A DNA stretch of 64,000 nucleotides from NCBI GenBank assembly GCA_963825305.1, contig CAWGTA010000009.1, positions 124,001 to 188,000 on the forward strand. The letters run 5' to 3'. Below, in pieces: positions 26,088 through 35,641 of this stretch (its first letter is position 1; each line of letters opens with the position of its first letter). The notes beneath the pieces are model-generated. The model did no database searches and was not told where the DNA came from. It saw only the letters and a program-made list of their open reading frames with translations. Made by a program: the position numbers and the translations under genes. The stretch comes from PSRJ01 sp963825305 (GTDB lineage: Bacteria > Acidobacteriota > Terriglobia > Bryobacterales > Bryobacteraceae).

Positions 26088-27640
26088 TACACTTTTCGCG
26101 CGATCGATTTGGCCTGCAGGAACAGCAGCAGGTAGTCCGGCCCGCCGGCTTTCGAATCCGTGCCCGACATATTGAAACCTCCGAAGGGGTGGGCCCCCAC
26201 CATGGCGCCGGTGCATTTCCGGTTGAGGTAGAGATTGCCCACGTGGAACTGCTCCCTAGCCTGGCGCAGATGCTCGGGATTATTGGAGAAGACTGCGCCC
26301 GTGAGACCATACTCCGAATCGTTGGCCAGCTCGAGGGCATGTTCGAAATTGCGGGCTTTGGTGACGGCCAGCACCGGGCCGAAAATTTCCTCCTGGAAGA
26401 TGCGCGCCTTGGAATCGACATCCGCGATTACCGTCGGTTGGATGAAGTAGCCGTCGCCATTCGGAGTCTCGCCTCCGGCTACCAGGCGGCCTTCCTTTTT
26501 TCCAGTCTCGATGTATTCCAGTATCGTTTTGCGCGCGCCGGCGCTGATCACGGGGCCCATGTAATTGCGCGGGTCGTCGGACGGGCCAACCTGGATGTTC
26601 TTGGCTTTCTGCGCCAGTTTTTCCACGAACGGATCGTAGACTTTGGCGTCGACGATGGCACGCGAACAGGCGGAGCACTTCTGTCCCTGGTAGCCGAATG
26701 CGGATACCAGCACACCCTCGACGGCTTTATCCAAATCGCTATCGGCATCCACCACGATGGCGTCTTTGCCGCCCATCTCGGCGATCACGCGTTTAATCCA
26801 CACCTGACCTGGCTGCGCTTTCGCGGCGAGCTCGTTGATGTGCAGGCCCACATCGCGCGAGCCGGTGAACGAGATAAAGCGCGTCTTGGGATGTTGTACC
26901 AGCACATCGCCCACAGAGGCCCCGCTGCCGGTGAGGAGCGTGAAGCTCGATTCGGGGAAACCGGCCTCCAGCAGCACCTCCGCGAATTTGGCGCCGATGG
27001 TGGGAGTCTCGCTGGAAGGCTTCAGGATCACCGTGTTGCCGGTCACTAGCGAGGCTACGGTCATGCCCACCAGAATGGCCAGCGGAAAATTCCATGGCGG
27101 GATCACCACGCCGACGCCCAGCGGGATGTACACCATCTCATCCTCTTCGCCGGGAAGTTGCACCACCTCCTGCGGACCAGCCAGGCGCTGCATCTCGCGC
27201 GCGTAGTAGTCGCAGAAATCAATGGCCTCGGAGACATCGGCTTCAGCCTCGGGCCAACTCTTGCCGGCCTCGTACACCAGCCACGCGTCGAATTCCATTT
27301 TGCGGCGGCGCAGGATGCGCGCGGCGTCCACCAGCATGCGGACGCGCTCTGCGGCGGGCGTGCGGCTCCATTTGGAAAAATACGCATGCGCGCTTTCCAC
27401 CGCCCGGTTGGCCAGTTCCGGAGTGGCTTTGTGATGGATGCCTACCACTTCTTTCGTGTTGGACGGGTTGAGCGACTTCAGCTTGTCGTTGGTGGCGATC
27501 CAATCGCCGCCGATGCGCAGTTGGTATTCGCGCCCGAATTGGGCATGCACGTCGCGTAGCGCTTCTTCCATAGCCTGCCGGTTGGCGGGTACGGAGAAGT
27601 CGGTGTACGGTTCGTTGCGGAAAGCCGGCAGTTTCTCCAT
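26087..27640 (-). CDS. pruA: 1-pyrroline-5-carboxylate dehydrogenase
   Basis: An NAD(P)-dependent aldehyde dehydrogenase of 517 residues that oxidises glutamate semialdehyde (P5C) to glutamate in proline catabolism. Family traits are the N-terminal 'FRNEPYTDFS', 'PWNFPLAILVGM', the general-base Glu in 'AEMGGKD' and the nucleophile Cys in 'GYQGQKCSACSR'; the C-terminal 'HPFGGFNMSGTDSKAGGPDYL' is diagnostic of the RocA/PruA type. I start at ATG 27640, 4 bases after the MBL gene stop. No proline dehydrogenase gene is present in the window. Confidence 0.93.
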   Translation of the reverse strand: MEKLPAFRNEPYTDFSVPANRQAMEEALRDVHAQFGREYQLRIGGDWIATNDKLKSLNPSNTKEVVGIHHKATPELANRAVESAHAYFSKWSRTPAAERVRMLVDAARILRRRKMEFDAWLVYEAGKSWPEAEADVSEAIDFCDYYAREMQRLAGPQEVVQLPGEEDEMVYIPLGVGVVIPPWNFPLAILVGMTVASLVTGNTVILKPSSETPTIGAKFAEVLLEAGFPESSFTLLTGSGASVGDVLVQHPKTRFISFTGSRDVGLHINELAAKAQPGQVWIKRVIAEMGGKDAIVVDADSDLDKAVEGVLVSAFGYQGQKCSACSRAIVDAKVYDPFVEKLAQKAKNIQVGPSDDPRNYMGPVISAGARKTILEYIETGKKEGRLVAGGETPNGDGYFIQPTVIADVDSKARIFQEEIFGPVLAVTKARNFEHALELANDSEYGLTGAVFSNNPEHLRQAREQFHVGNLYLNRKCTGAMVGAHPFGGFNMSGTDSKAGGPDYLLLFLQAKSIARKV

Positions 27641-27644
27641 ACCT

Positions 27645-28482
27645 TCATAGTGGCACGGCGGCGAAGTGCGTCTTGGGGTCGGTGGCAATGCGGGCGAACG
27701 CAATCTCACTATCGTGAGCGAAGCCGCAAATCCAATCCTCTTTCACCGCTGCGCTCAGCCACTGAGTCTTGACTTCGATGGTCTGAATCGGGTAGAGGTC
27801 GAAAGCCGTAACCCAGGTGGGCTGGAGGTGAGCAGCCATGGGGACCAGGTCGGAGAGAAAACAGAAAGGTGCGGCCGGCGCTCTGCGCAGTGACCACCAT
27901 CATGTCGCGGTTGTGTCCCGGAGCGCGGCGCATCCACACGCCGGGGACCACTTCGCAATCGCCGTCCACCAGGTTCATCTGGCCGGACTCCACCAGCGGA
28001 TCGTAGTTGGCATCGATGTAGCTCACGCTATCGCGGCTGAGGCGCTCGTGGGCGTGCTCCCATTCGCCACGCGCGGTGAAGTAACGCGCCCGTGGGAAGG
28101 CGGGGTGGGCGCAACCGTTCTTCAGGATGGTGTTGCCGCCGCAATGGTCCCAGTGCAAATGAGTGTTGATGACGATGTCGACGGCCTCGGGGTCGAAGCC
28201 GTGGCGCGCGACGACGGCCGGAAGTTCCTCGGCTCGGGGCGGCATCTTCATACGCTCGCGGGAGCGTGCGTCCGGCTTATCGCCGCCGCCGGTTTCGATC
28301 AACACGGTGTGGTCGCCCGTGCGGATGAGATAGCAGTTGAATCCCGCGGGAATGCGGTTGAGATCGTCGGCCGGGATTTTACGCGACCAGAGAGTCTTGG
28401 GGACCACGCCAAACATAGCGCCGCCGTCCCACCAGTAGACCGAATCGCGAATCAGCGAGATTTCGAAATCGCCGAGAGTCAC
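27645..28482 (-). pseudogene. metallo-beta-lactamase-fold hydrolase, frameshifted
   Basis: An MBL-superfamily hydrolase with the metal motif NTHLHWDHCGG (HxHxDH), a third His in 'APGHNRDMM' and a metal-bridging Asp in 'SDLVP' near the C-terminus. The fold and 'GFNCYLIRTGDHTVLIETGGG' resemble N-acyl homoserine lactonase-like enzymes. The frame moves +1 in the A4 run at 27858-27861; removing one base restores 'FLSDLVPMAAHLQPTW'. It is the first gene of a likely operon with P5C dehydrogenase. Substrate not known. Confidence 0.85.
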
Positions 28483-28493
28483 ACCAAGCCCTT

Positions 28494-28580
28494 GGGGGGC
28501 CGGGCCTTCCGGCCCGCCGCCGCCTTTCCAGGCGGCGCGCCGCGCAGAAGCGCGGCGGCAGTCCCGAAGGGCTGCCCCAC
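28494..28580. repeat. GTGGGG...CCCCAC nested-hairpin repeat, copy A
   Basis: A very GC-rich element between the YtxH and MBL genes, made of consecutive hairpins (GCCGGGCCTTCCGGCCCG, CCGCCTTTCCAGGCGG, CCGCGCAGAAGCGCGG). It ends in GGGCTGCCCCAC. The same architecture occurs at 40302-40422, 46720-46803 and 57366-57451. This copy is the most diverged at its left end. Confidence 0.75.
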
Positions 28581-28587
28581 TCGTGCG

Positions 28588-28902
28588 CTACCCACGGCCG
28601 TGTTCATTCCCCTTCACCAGCTTGCGGCCGCGCTCGAACAGATCGGCGGCGTCTTCCACCAAGCGGCGTCCGCGCTCGAACATGTCGCGGCCGGCGTCCA
28701 TGATGTCCTGAGTGCCTCCCGCGACCGCCTCCTTGCCCTGCTGCGTCTTATCCGTTATGAACTGGCGCGTGTCCCTGCCGCTGCTCGGCGCGTACAGAAG
28801 AGCCACGGTGGCCCCGATGACCGCACCGGTCAAAAACCACGCCAGGGTGTTACTGCCCTCTTCCGGCGATTCGTCCCGTTCATCCACAATTATTTCGGAC
28901 AT
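28588..28902 (-). CDS. YtxH-domain protein
   Basis: A 104-residue protein with one N-terminal transmembrane helix and the YtxH pattern 'FLTGAVIGATVALLYAPSSGRDTRQFI', followed by an amphipathic helical tail with two 'FERGR' repeats. YtxH-type proteins are small stress-associated membrane proteins of unknown mechanism. Divergent from the DUF2007 gene. Confidence 0.85.
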   Translation of the reverse strand: MSEIIVDERDESPEEGSNTLAWFLTGAVIGATVALLYAPSSGRDTRQFITDKTQQGKEAVAGGTQDIMDAGRDMFERGRRLVEDAADLFERGRKLVKGNEHGRG

Positions 28903-28967
28903 TCTGGTGTCTCCGTGGGAGCGGCGCTTTGTGCCGCACCATCAACATTCTGCGATATCCTTGAGGC

Positions 28968-29273
28968 ATGGCGCAAGATCCCGACGAACAGCCGGACGAT
29001 GGCGGCGTAGACCCCTCGCACGACCTGGACATGGTCACGCTGTTCAGTTCCTCGAACATCGATGCGGAAATGGAGGCGAACGCCATTCACGGCATCTTGA
29101 CGGCCAGCGGCATTCCCTCGGTGGTGGTGGGCGCCAGCGCCATCCCCTCGCTGGAGTTTCAGGTGCAGGTGCCACGTGGCGCAGCGGAGGAAGCCGAGCG
29201 GTTGGTAGAAGAGGCACGCGCGGCCGGTCCGGAAGCGGCGGCCGAAGCCGAGGCGGCTTCAGAAGAGCCCTAA
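28968..29273 (+). CDS. DUF2007-like putative signal-transducing protein
   Basis: A 101-residue protein with one DUF2007 domain: 'MVTLFSSSNIDAEMEANAIHGILTASGIPSVVVG', then 'EFQVQVPRGAAEEAERLVEEA'. The termini are acidic and low-complexity (Glu/Ala at the end). The family is small and uncharacterised. The end overlaps the convergent comEC gene by 15 bases. Confidence 0.75.
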   Translation: MAQDPDEQPDDGGVDPSHDLDMVTLFSSSNIDAEMEANAIHGILTASGIPSVVVGASAIPSLEFQVQVPRGAAEEAERLVEEARAAGPEAAAEAEAASEEP

Positions 29274-31809
29274 TAGCTGCGGTTCGGCGGCTCGCCAACG
29301 ATTGATGTCCAAAAACAAACGGTACCCGTCGCTGCGGATGGAGATCAGCCCGTCCTGATCGGTGCGCAGCACCATGGCATGGTGCTCCAGTAAGCGCTCG
29401 ATCACTTCGCGATTGGGATGCCCGTAGCTGTTTTCCAATCCCACCGAGATCACCGCAAACGTGGGTTGGACGGTCGCTGAGGAATTCCTCCGTGCTGGAG
29501 GTCTTGCTGCCGTGGTGTCCCACCTTCAACACGTCGGCCCGGTGCAGTTCACCGTCTTCCACCATGCGCCGCTCGATGGGCCGCTCCGCGTCTCCACTGA
29601 GGATGAAAGCATGCCGGCCGTAGCGCAGGCGCAGTACCAGCGAATCGTTGTTCTTAGGCGTGTCGGCGGCAACGTAATCCGCGGGCGGCGCCAGGACGTC
29701 GATCAACGCTCCTCCCAGTGCGATTTGCCGGCCCTCTCGTAAGGGCACGATCTTCACACCGTTCTTCGCGGCCTTCTCGCATACCAGACGCCAGGTGGGG
29801 CTGTCCGGAGTCGCGCCAGTCCACAACTCCTTGGGATGGAAATCGTCGATCAAGGCGGGGAGTCCGCCGATGTGATCTTCGTGCGCGTGGGAGAGGGCCA
29901 TCACGTCCACGCTGCGTATGGAGCGGTTCCAAAGGTAAGGCGCCACCACGTCCTCGCCGATATCGAGTTGCGAGCGCGAGGCGTGGCCGAAGGCCGGGAT
30001 GCCGCCGCCATCGACGAGCATGCGCTTGCCATCGGGAAACGTGACTAGCAGGCTGTCGCCCTGGCCGACATCGATGGTAGCCAACTCCAGTTGGCCTCGT
30101 GCCTGATCGGCTGGGAACGGATGCCACAGCAAGAGAACGAGCAACACGGCGGTGGCGGTTGCCGCGGCCACGCGCCACCAGCGCCGCGTGAGCGCGGTAG
30201 CGATCAGGGCGGCCGTGAAGGCCACGGCCAGCCAGAAGGGCGGAGTGGGAATTCGCCAGTTGGGCTCGATGGAAGCGTGCCACGCTACCACCTGCTGCGA
30301 GAGATGCAGCAGCCAGCCGGCGAGAACAGCCATCCATCCCCAGCCGGAAATCACGGCCAGGAAACCCACGGGCAACGCCAACCCCATGAGCGGTACCACG
30401 ATGGCATTGGCCGAGAGGCCGGAGAGGCCGACGCGGTGAAAGTACACCACCATCGGCAAGGCCAGTCCGAGTTGCGCGACGGCCGAAGTGACCGTGAGGT
30501 CGTAGAAGAAGAGCAGCACGCGAGCGGGAACGGTGACCGCCAGCCTGGCCAGGCGCGCCGGCAGGCGGGTGACGAGGCGCAGGGTCTCCGCCAGCAGGCG
30601 CATTTCGACTCGGAACTGAGCGGCTCGCGGTTCCAGGTGAACGTCCGTGCCCGTAGCTTCGAGGTCCGTGAGACCGCGAACCAGCGGCCCCGAGGTGGCG
30701 CGCATCAATGGCGCGGCGAAGGCGCCCAGGAATGCTACGGCGAGAAATGTGAGCTGGAAACTGGCGTCGAAAAGCTGCTCGGGATCGAGCAAAAGAAATC
30801 CCATGGCCACTGCGGCCAGCAGGTTCATGGCGCGGCGCTGGCGGTAAAAATAGCCGCAGATCATGACCAGCGTGAGGCCAGCCGAGGACCGCACGCAGGG
30901 CGCTTGCCAGCCGGTGATCAACGCGTAAAGCCATGCCGCCAGCACCGTGACGAACATCGCTACGCCCTCGGGCACGAAGAACAGGCGCAGCAGAAGAAGG
31001 AAAAATGCCGCCAGGATCGCCACGTGCGTGCCGGAGATCACCAGCACGTGGAAGGTCCCGGTGGAGCGGTAGATCTGGGTCCACACGCGCTGCAACTGAA
31101 AGTTCTGTCCGATCAGCAGGGCCTGCATCATGCCGGTCTGGTAGAGGTCGCCATGATAGAGCCGCGCCAGGCGATCGAGCGCGCCCTGTCGAAGGTCCAT
31201 GATGACTTTTTGAAAACGTGACCCGCAGCGGCCGGGCAGGATTTTCACGGTGTGGGCGGCGCCGGATGCGGTCCAATAAATCTCCTGACGGGCCAGGTAT
31301 CGCGCGTAGTCGAATGCTCCGGGATTGCCGAAGTTGTGCGGCTTGCGCACGCGGGCATCGAGCTCGATTCGCTGGCCATAATGCAAGACCGGCAGCGGCT
31401 CGTTATCGCGCGTGTAGAGCGTGACCTGTGCACGGGCGTGCGGCTCGAGTTCGAGAATGAAGCGTTCGCGTTCGCCGGAAACGGCAGGCGGTTCCACCAC
31501 GCATCCGCCCAGTATTACCACCTCGCGCCCTTCGGCATCGAGTTCAGGAGGCGGGCCGGGAGCGTGCGCGACGTTCGTCAGGATTCCAGCGAAGAACAAT
31601 CCGATACAGGCGCACACACCGGCCAAGGCACGCGAGTTTCGCCAGAGCGCGAGAATGCCCAGGAGCAGGAGCCCCGCGATGGCGAGGAGCAGTTCGGATG
31701 CTGAAAACGGTACGAAGCGGGAAACCAGGATACCCGAGGCGATGGCAGCCAGGGGACCGACCAGCGGGTCCTTCAATGGAAGGCCGATTGTAGCAACCGG
31801 CGAGCACAT
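29259..31809 (-). pseudogene. comEC: ComEC/Rec2 DNA uptake channel, frameshifted
   Basis: A roughly 850-residue inner membrane protein that carries single-stranded DNA into the cytoplasm during transformation. Layout: N-terminal helices and an OB-like DUF4131 domain, the multi-helix Competence domain ('VLVISGTHVAILAAFFLLLLR'), and a C-terminal MBL domain with 'DVGQGDSLLVTFPDG' and 'LSHAHEDHIGG'. The frame moves +1 at 29463, after 'GHHGSKTSSTEEFLS'; the last 65 residues ('VISVGLENSYGHPN') are in the next frame. Start is ATG 31809; longer frames upstream lack a signal. No pilus or ComEA gene lies nearby. Confidence 0.88.
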
Positions 31810-31814
31810 ATAAT
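31788..31814 (+). promoter_or_regulatory. promoter of the SnoaL-like gene
   Basis: A perfect TATAAT at 31809-31814 with TTGTAG at 31788-31793, spacer 15 bases. The -10 touches the start codon of the divergent comEC gene. Confidence 0.5.
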
Positions 31815-31870
31815 AAACGGGTGCAACCGAGCGAACATTGTTTGCAGGCACCCAAGAAGGAGTACGACAG

Positions 31871-32839
31871 ATGAGGCTTTCGAATTGGAAGATCTGGGCC
31901 GGCGCAATGGTGCTGGCGGCGGGCGTATCCACCGTGCTCGCGGATTCGATCAATCCACCCACCACTCCGCAGACCGCCCCCATGACTGCCCAGGAGAAGA
32001 AGAACCTGGACATGGTTCTGACCTGGTGGCGCGAAGTGATCGATGGCGGCCATATGGAACTCACGTCCAAATACCAGGCCGAGGACTACATCCAACACAA
32101 CCCCAACGTGAACACCGGGCGCGCCGGATTCGTGGAGTTCATCGGCAAGTTCAGCAAGCCGAAGAATCCGATTCCGGACAAACTGTCGAACCCGCCCGTG
32201 GTGAAGGGCGCGAAAGGCGACTTCGTCTGGCTGATTCATGAAACCGAGCAGAAGGACCCGCGCGATGCGTCCAAAACTTACCACTCCAACAGCTTCGAAG
32301 TGCTGCGCATCCAAAACGGCAAAGTGCAGGAGCACTGGGACAGCGCGCAGAAGATGGCCGGTTCGGGCGCAATCACGACGGGAGTGTCTCCCAAACCGCC
32401 CATGCAATGGAACACCGGCAAGCTCTCGAAAGAGGAAGAGCACAACCTGGAGCTGGGCACGGAAGAACTCAAGGACATGCTGCAATACGGCCACCTGGAA
32501 CTCGCCGACAAGACCATGGACCCCGGCTACATCCAGCACAATCCCAACGTGCCGCAGGGCCGCGATGGATTCAAACAATTCATGAGCCGCATTCCCGGAC
32601 GTCGCCCCGAAGACGCCAAGCCGATCAAGCCGGAATGGTTGAATCCGCCGGTGCTCACGCTGGTGAGCGGGCCGTACGTGGTGTTCATGTGGGACCGGAT
32701 GGCCAAGGATCCGGACGATTCCAGCCGCGAGTATAAGTGGAATCACTTCGACATCGTTCGCGTGGAGAACGGCCTGATCAAAGAGCATTGGGACGAGGCG
32801 GTCATCGCACCTCCGCAGGCGGGCGGCAAGAAGCAGTAG
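31871..32839 (+). CDS. exported protein with two SnoaL-like (NTF2-fold) domains
   Basis: A 322-residue exported protein (signal peptide 'IWAGAMVLAAGVSTVLA'). It contains two related cone-shaped NTF2-like domains, each with 'LTSKYQAEDYIQHNPNVNTGRAGF' or 'ADKTMDPGYIQHNPNVPQGRDGF', then 'FVWLIHETEQKDP' / 'YVVFMWDRMAKDP' and 'NGKVQEHWDSA' / 'NGLIKEHWDEA'. These are typical of the SnoaL-like polyketide-cyclase family, whose members are mostly uncharacterised hydrolases or binding proteins. ATG 31871 has AGGAG upstream. Confidence 0.82.
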   Translation: MRLSNWKIWAGAMVLAAGVSTVLADSINPPTTPQTAPMTAQEKKNLDMVLTWWREVIDGGHMELTSKYQAEDYIQHNPNVNTGRAGFVEFIGKFSKPKNPIPDKLSNPPVVKGAKGDFVWLIHETEQKDPRDASKTYHSNSFEVLRIQNGKVQEHWDSAQKMAGSGAITTGVSPKPPMQWNTGKLSKEEEHNLELGTEELKDMLQYGHLELADKTMDPGYIQHNPNVPQGRDGFKQFMSRIPGRRPEDAKPIKPEWLNPPVLTLVSGPYVVFMWDRMAKDPDDSSREYKWNHFDIVRVENGLIKEHWDEAVIAPPQAGGKKQ

Positions 32840-32899
32840 CTCAATTTTCCGTCTGCACGATATTACGGCGCTGCGCGTCACTTTCGGCAGGAGAGACGC

Positions 32900-34396
32900 G
32901 TGCTGCTATTGCTGTTGCTCGTTCTCACCGCTGCCGGGCTTCCCGCCGGGGTGATCCGCGGGACGGTCGTGGAAAACCAGACCGGGAAGCCTTTGTCGCG
33001 CGCCATCGTGGTGCTGCAACCGATCGACGGAACGCGCGGTAGCCCGCTCTCGGTACGCACGACTGTTAATGGCGGCTTTGAATTCGCCCCGCTGGCGGAT
33101 GGAGCCTACGTGATCAAAGCTTCCCGGCGTGGTTTTCTGCCCACCGAGTATGGGCAGCGACAGTGGAATTCAGCGGGCCTTCCGGTGGTTCTCAAGGACA
33201 ACGCATCCACCTTCCTGACAATTCGTCTGCCCAGGTACGGGGCCATTACCGGCACCATCGTGGACGAGAACGATGTGGGGGTGCCGCAGTTCGAGGTGCT
33301 CGCGTATCGTCGCACCGAACCGCCCCAACTGGTGACGCGTGCGCGCAGCGATGAGCGCGGCATCTACCGCCTCACCGGCCTGGAACCTGGCAACTACCTG
33401 GTGCGCACGGCGGCGAACCACGATGACGACCTGGACTATCTGCCTACGTTTTCGAAAGAAGCGCTGCCCGTGGCGGAAGCTCATGCCGTGCAGGTGTATC
33501 TGGATGAGGAAACGCGGAACGTGGACGTGCGGCCCGCGCCGGGAAAGTTATTCAGCGTGTCGGGGATGGTGAGTACGGATCCGGCGGGAATCCCGGTTTC
33601 CGTGACTTTGGCTTCGGATGCGGGCCGGCAGACGACCCAGGGTCCATCCTTTCAATTCGATTCCTTGCCGCCGGGACCTTATGAACTGTACGCGGAGGCT
33701 CCCGAGAATCGCGCGCTGAATGCCAAGTATCAGGCGGTGTACTTACCGCTCAACGTGGACCGCGACCTTAGCAGGGTTTCCATATCCACTCTTCCGGTGC
33801 GGGAAACGCGCTTCGATTTCAATCCCGCACTGGCAGGTGGAGCGAATTCGGTTCAGGTGCTGGCGCGCCGCAAAGACCTTGCGGGCATCCTGCCGGCAGT
33901 GACGGTGCGGCTGGCGAATAACCGCGCGCTGCTGGCGCCCGGCCGATGGGAACTGAATTTTGTGCCTCCGCCTGAATACTATGTCTCCGCCTTCTCGGCT
34001 CCATCGATACCAGGGGGAGCCAGGGGCCACCCGGATGGCTGGAACGAAATCGTCAACACCTATTACGGCGTAGTGGGCGTGACATTGTCGGCGAACCCAG
34101 GAGGCGTGCACGGAGTTGTGAAAGCGTCAGGGGAAGTGGTGCCCGGCGCTCCGGTATTCCTCGAGGCGTATGACGCGGTTACCCAGAAGCGATTGACGGA
34201 CCTGCGCGCCACCCGCACCGACCTGCAAGGGGCTTACCGATTCGATGGCCTGGCGCCCGGCAACTACCGGGTAGCGTCCACATTTGAGTACCAGGCGCCG
34301 GATTCGGCGGCGATGGATTTGGCCGGGGCACGGCCGGTGACGGTGGAGGCTCGTGCCGTGCTGCAAATGGACCTCGATTTATACGGGGCGCAGTGA
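32900..34396 (+). CDS. exported carboxypeptidase-regulatory-like domain protein
   Basis: A 498-residue exported protein starting at GTG 32900 (ribosome binding site AGGAGAG). It contains at least four prealbumin-like CarboxypepD_reg domains: 'GVIRGTVVENQTGKPLSRAIVVL', 'GAITGTIVDENDVGVPQFEVLAY', 'FSVSGMVSTDPAGIPVSVTL' and 'GVHGVVKASGEVVPGAPVFLEAY', each followed by 'YRLTGLEPGNY'-type turns. Such proteins are abundant in Acidobacteriota and act as adhesive or structural domains outside the cell. No enzyme domain. Confidence 0.8.
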   Translation: MLLLLLLVLTAAGLPAGVIRGTVVENQTGKPLSRAIVVLQPIDGTRGSPLSVRTTVNGGFEFAPLADGAYVIKASRRGFLPTEYGQRQWNSAGLPVVLKDNASTFLTIRLPRYGAITGTIVDENDVGVPQFEVLAYRRTEPPQLVTRARSDERGIYRLTGLEPGNYLVRTAANHDDDLDYLPTFSKEALPVAEAHAVQVYLDEETRNVDVRPAPGKLFSVSGMVSTDPAGIPVSVTLASDAGRQTTQGPSFQFDSLPPGPYELYAEAPENRALNAKYQAVYLPLNVDRDLSRVSISTLPVRETRFDFNPALAGGANSVQVLARRKDLAGILPAVTVRLANNRALLAPGRWELNFVPPPEYYVSAFSAPSIPGGARGHPDGWNEIVNTYYGVVGVTLSANPGGVHGVVKASGEVVPGAPVFLEAYDAVTQKRLTDLRATRTDLQGAYRFDGLAPGNYRVASTFEYQAPDSAAMDLAGARPVTVEARAVLQMDLDLYGAQ

Positions 34397-34457
34397 GCAC
34401 TGAGCATCAACCTTATCGGCGGGCTGAGCCAGGCGTTACTATTAGCCATCCAGCAGA

Positions 34458-35003
34458 ATGGCAAAGGCTAATCCCCCCGCTCACCGGCTGCCCATGCCGG
34501 CGCGGCTCATCGATCGCCGCATCTACGTTATCCGTGGCCAGAAGGTGATGCTCGACAGCGATCTCGCCGAACTCTACGGAGTGCTGACGAAAAATCTCAA
34601 CTTGGCCGTACGCCGCAATCTGGACCGATTCCCCGAAGACTTTATGTTCCAGCTTACGAAGGAAGAATTCAACAACTTGAGGTTGCAATTTGCAACCTCA
34701 AGTTCGGAGTACGGCGGCCGGCGCTACCTACCCTACGCGTTCACAGAGCACGGCGTAACGATGCTCTCGGCAGTGCTCAACAGTGATCGCGCCGTACGGA
34801 TGAGCATTCTTATTGTTCGAGCCTTCGTTAAACTCCGGGAAGCTCTGGCCGGCAACAAGGAACTGGCCCGCAAGGTCGAACGTCTCGCGGCCACGCAGCA
34901 GCAACACGCCGTAGCGCTTATCGGCGTCATCAACGAAATCAAGCACCTGAAGGCCCCAGGTAAACGTAAGCCGCGCATCGGTTTCTACACCGGCGACAAG
35001 TGA
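34458..35003 (+). CDS. ORF6N-domain (KilA-N-related) DNA-binding protein
   Basis: A 181-residue protein. Residues 15-110 are an ORF6N domain: 'LIDRRIYVIRGQKVMLDSDLAELYGV', 'NLDRFPEDFMFQLTKEEF', 'YLPYAFTEHGVTMLSAVLNS'. A coiled-coil C-terminus follows ('KELARKVERLAATQQQHAVALIGVINEIK'). ORF6N/KilA-N proteins are common in phages but also widely spread on chromosomes; they are predicted DNA-binding regulators. No phage genes adjoin it. The coding sequence contains a perfect 31-bp palindrome at 34674-34704. Confidence 0.85.
   Translation: MAKANPPAHRLPMPARLIDRRIYVIRGQKVMLDSDLAELYGVLTKNLNLAVRRNLDRFPEDFMFQLTKEEFNNLRLQFATSSSEYGGRRYLPYAFTEHGVTMLSAVLNSDRAVRMSILIVRAFVKLREALAGNKELARKVERLAATQQQHAVALIGVINEIKHLKAPGKRKPRIGFYTGDK
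34674..34704. repeat. perfect 31-bp palindrome inside the ORF6N gene
   Basis: AACTTGAGGTTGCAA, one central T, then TTGCAACCTCAAGTT: 15-base arms with no mismatch. It encodes the conserved 'NLRLQFATSS' segment of the domain. It could be a hairpin in the mRNA or a protein-binding site in the DNA. Confidence 0.9.
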
Positions 35004-35067
35004 ACCCCCTAGCCCATCCGTATCATTGCTAACCGGTTTCCCTGCGGGGAGTCTAATCAACAGCCGG

Positions 35068-35641
35068 ATGGAATTCGCCGATCAGGCGGTGGTCGCGAGA
35101 GCGCGCTCGGGAGACGCTGAAGCCTTTCGTGTGCTCGTCGAGCGCCACAGTCGCGCGCTGTTCCGCCTGGCCTTTCGCATGACTGGAAATGAAGCGGATG
35201 CCGAGGACGTGGTTCAGGAAACGCTCCTCCGCGCCTACCGGCAACTGGGCAAATTCGACGAGCGCGCCAGCTTCGGCACCTGGCTTTACCGCATCGCGAC
35301 CAACTATGCGCTTGACCTGATGCGGGCGCAGACCCGCCGCCGCGAGCAGCCGCCTCCGGCCGACGCCACGGTAGATCCCCTGCTCTCCATAGCTTCAGGA
35401 GAGCCCGCGCCCGACCGCCTGGCCCTGAGCGGCGAGGTTCGCGAGCGCGTGGCCGAAGCCATGGACGAGTCTGAGCGCCGCGGAGCGCACGGCCTTCGTC
35501 CTGCGGCATTTTGAAGGCATGGGCATTGAAGACGTAAGCCGCATCCTGGGCTGCCAGCCCAGCGCGGCCAAACACAGCATATTCCGCGCCGTACAGAAAC
35601 TGCGGCGCGCTTTGGACCCTCTAGCGAGTACGGCAAGATGA
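35068..35641 (+). pseudogene. ECF-family RNA polymerase sigma factor, frameshifted
   Basis: A sigma-70 family protein of the ECF type. Region 2 has 'DAEDVVQETLLRAYRQLGKF' and 'TWLYRIATNYALDLMR'. The frame moves +1 at T35470, between regions 2 and 4; removing one base gives 'EAMDELSAAERTAFVLRHFEGMGIEDVSRILG' (spanning that site), and region 4 then reads on to TGA 35641 in frame. The stop overlaps the anti-sigma start (ATGA). Start ATG 35068 has a weak ribosome binding site. It probably directs transcription of its own operon. Confidence 0.87.

Noticed and set aside
29259..31809. ComEC as part of a DNA-uptake island.
   Set aside because: No pilus, ComEA or DprA genes are adjacent; single comEC genes are normal in many genomes.
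34458..35003. ORF6N gene taken as evidence of a prophage.
   Set aside because: No integrase, capsid, tail or lysis gene is near, and ORF6N genes are common on bacterial chromosomes outside phages.
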